In this document: in pieces, positions 12,627-13,263 of the stretch
Position numbering within the stretch: position 1 is the first letter of the stretch
Layout of the letters: each line of letters starts with the position of its first letter
From: an uncultured Beijerinckiaceae bacterium
Lineage (GTDB): Bacteria > Pseudomonadota > Alphaproteobacteria > Rhizobiales > Beijerinckiaceae
Direction: 5' to 3'
Assembly: GCA_937863205.1 (NCBI GenBank)
Contig: CALMGA010000274.1
Location: forward strand, 1 to 13,263
Length of the DNA: 13,263 bases
The notes under the pieces: generated by a model
What the model was told of the DNA's origin: nothing
What the model saw: only the letters and a program-made list of their open reading frames with translations
Database searches by the model: none
Program-made: the position numbers and the translations under genes

Positions 12627-13163
12627 TTAAAACCGAAGATCCTGCCAGCTTTGCGCCGCCGTCAGGGAAATGTCTCTCTTCAGCTCGCGCTTTGCTTTCG
12701 TTCGCAAGCGATGGCCGGGCGCAATCTCGCTCACAGGCTTCGGCACCAGCGGCAGCTTGACGATATAGAGACCGCTGTCGGCACGATCCGCCGCAAGGGA
12801 CGCGTAGAAATCGTCATATGCCTTCTCGAGGACCTTCGCGTTCTCTTCGCGGAAGGAAATGTGCGTGCTCGCCGATGTCCCGATGATCGTGCCGATGCCA
12901 CTGGCGTCCGCGATGCCTTGCAGAACGGCGAACAAGACGGCTTGAGGCGCGACATCGCGCATCAGTTTCGTCGCGCTCCTCATCTCATTCATCGTTCCGC
13001 TCTGACCTTGCATGCGGGATACGAAGATCACGTCGTCCTCTGCGATCCCGAGCAGATATCCCGGTACGAAGGAGAAGGCGAGGGTATAGATATTCGTGTT
13101 GTTGAAGATATACTCGATGGACAGCTCACCTTCATCGACGACGCCCGTCGAAAGGCCGGCCAC
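12627..13163 (-). CDS. VirK/YbjX-like (DUF535) protein, 5' end apparently broken
   Basis: The 178-aa readable part matches the C-terminal two thirds of DUF535 (VirK/YbjX) proteins: the EGELSIEYIF strand region, DVAPQAVLFAVLQGIADASGI, IIGTSASTHI, AYDDFYASL and the closing LPLVPKPVSEIAPGHRLRTKAKREL. VirK/YbjX proteins have been linked to virulence, envelope and antimicrobial-peptide resistance, but their biochemistry is unclear. The only in-frame start is GTG 13163, which lies inside the conserved domain and has no ribosome binding site. Family-like coding continues upstream to 13214, where a TAA (13217-13215) stops the frame. Another frame, open from the window edge to 13195, could carry the missing part, suggesting a frameshift. 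Family members are usually near 300 aa. GC content is visibly lower here (about 43% over 13081-13140), pointing to horizontal origin. It could be a pseudogene. Confidence 0.7.
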   Translation of the reverse strand: MAGLSTGVVDEGELSIEYIFNNTNIYTLAFSFVPGYLLGIAEDDVIFVSRMQGQSGTMNEMRSATKLMRDVAPQAVLFAVLQGIADASGIGTIIGTSASTHISFREENAKVLEKAYDDFYASLAADRADSGLYIVKLPLVPKPVSEIAPGHRLRTKAKRELKRDISLTAAQSWQDLRF

Positions 13164-13194
13164 GATCTTGAGACCATCGGCCTCGTGCCGCGCC

Positions 13195-13263
13195 TCATAG
13201 AGTTTCGTGCGTAATTACCCACGCCCATTCCGGGGTGTTCAGGCGCAGACGGTGCCCAGGATG
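13195..13263 (-). other. Possible frame-shifted upstream fragment of the VirK-like gene
   Basis: In the - strand frame starting at 13263 the translation reads without stop for 22 codons and includes TPEWAWVITHETL before TGA (13197-13195). It overlaps the VirK-like frame and would join it if one base were missing near 13200. The 5' continuation lies outside the window. No other gene is visible in the last 100 bases. Confidence 0.3.

Noticed and set aside
1..13263. Search for a novel defence system, CRISPR array, insertion sequence or biosynthetic cluster
   Set aside because: No repeat-spacer pattern, transposase, toxin-antitoxin pair, nuclease/helicase set or synthase module was recognised; most of the window is ordinary chromosome with known families.

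Overview
The window is high-GC, densely coded DNA with almost no insertions. Its gene content points to an alphaproteobacterium, most likely of the order Hyphomicrobiales (Rhizobiales). A Methylobacteriaceae-like host is my best guess, but that is from memory of gene neighbourhoods, not from a search. Supporting signs are the Tad/Cpa pilus genes in alphaproteobacterial order (cpaF-tadB-tadC), an AapJ-type amino-acid binding protein, a GalU of the rhizobial ExoN type and a rhizobial-style GalE.

Layout. (1) 1-3536 is a Tad (tight adherence, Flp pilus) block: the C-terminal end of the CpaF/TadA ATPase, then the inner-membrane platform proteins TadB and TadC on the + strand. The TPR protein TadD follows on the - strand, converging on tadC. 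(2) 3714-5971 holds two + strand genes that overlap by four bases: an M17 leucyl aminopeptidase and a signal-less SH3-SH3-NlpC/P60 peptidase. Together they look like a cytosolic peptide (probably murein peptide) salvage pair. (3) 6121-6477 is a cold-shock gene with a good promoter, a structured leader and a hairpin after the stop. (4) 6567-8171 (- strand) carries an orphan AapJ-like periplasmic binding protein and a small DUF2513-like protein. (5) 8386-9266 is small-gene territory: an 89-aa hypothetical (+), a 56-aa hypothetical (-), and a 314-base non-coding stretch with several palindromes. (6) 9267-12422 is metabolic: an aldo/keto reductase (+), galU (-), a DUF4236 mini-protein (-) and galE (+). 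GalU makes UDP-glucose and GalE interconverts it with UDP-galactose, so this pair feeds exopolysaccharide or LPS synthesis. (7) 12423-13263 contains a galE terminator-like hairpin, a perfect 15-bp tandem duplication, and a clearly lower-GC VirK/YbjX (DUF535) gene on the - strand. That gene's reading frame is broken near its 5' end.

I looked for an undescribed system and do not see a convincing defence island, CRISPR array, biosynthetic cluster or transposon. The points most worth a second look are the coupled aminopeptidase/NlpC pair, the structured cold-shock leader, the 18-bp palindrome ahead of the aldo/keto reductase, the unlisted 56-aa gene, and the interrupted atypical-GC VirK-like gene. 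No tRNA or rRNA gene was recognised.
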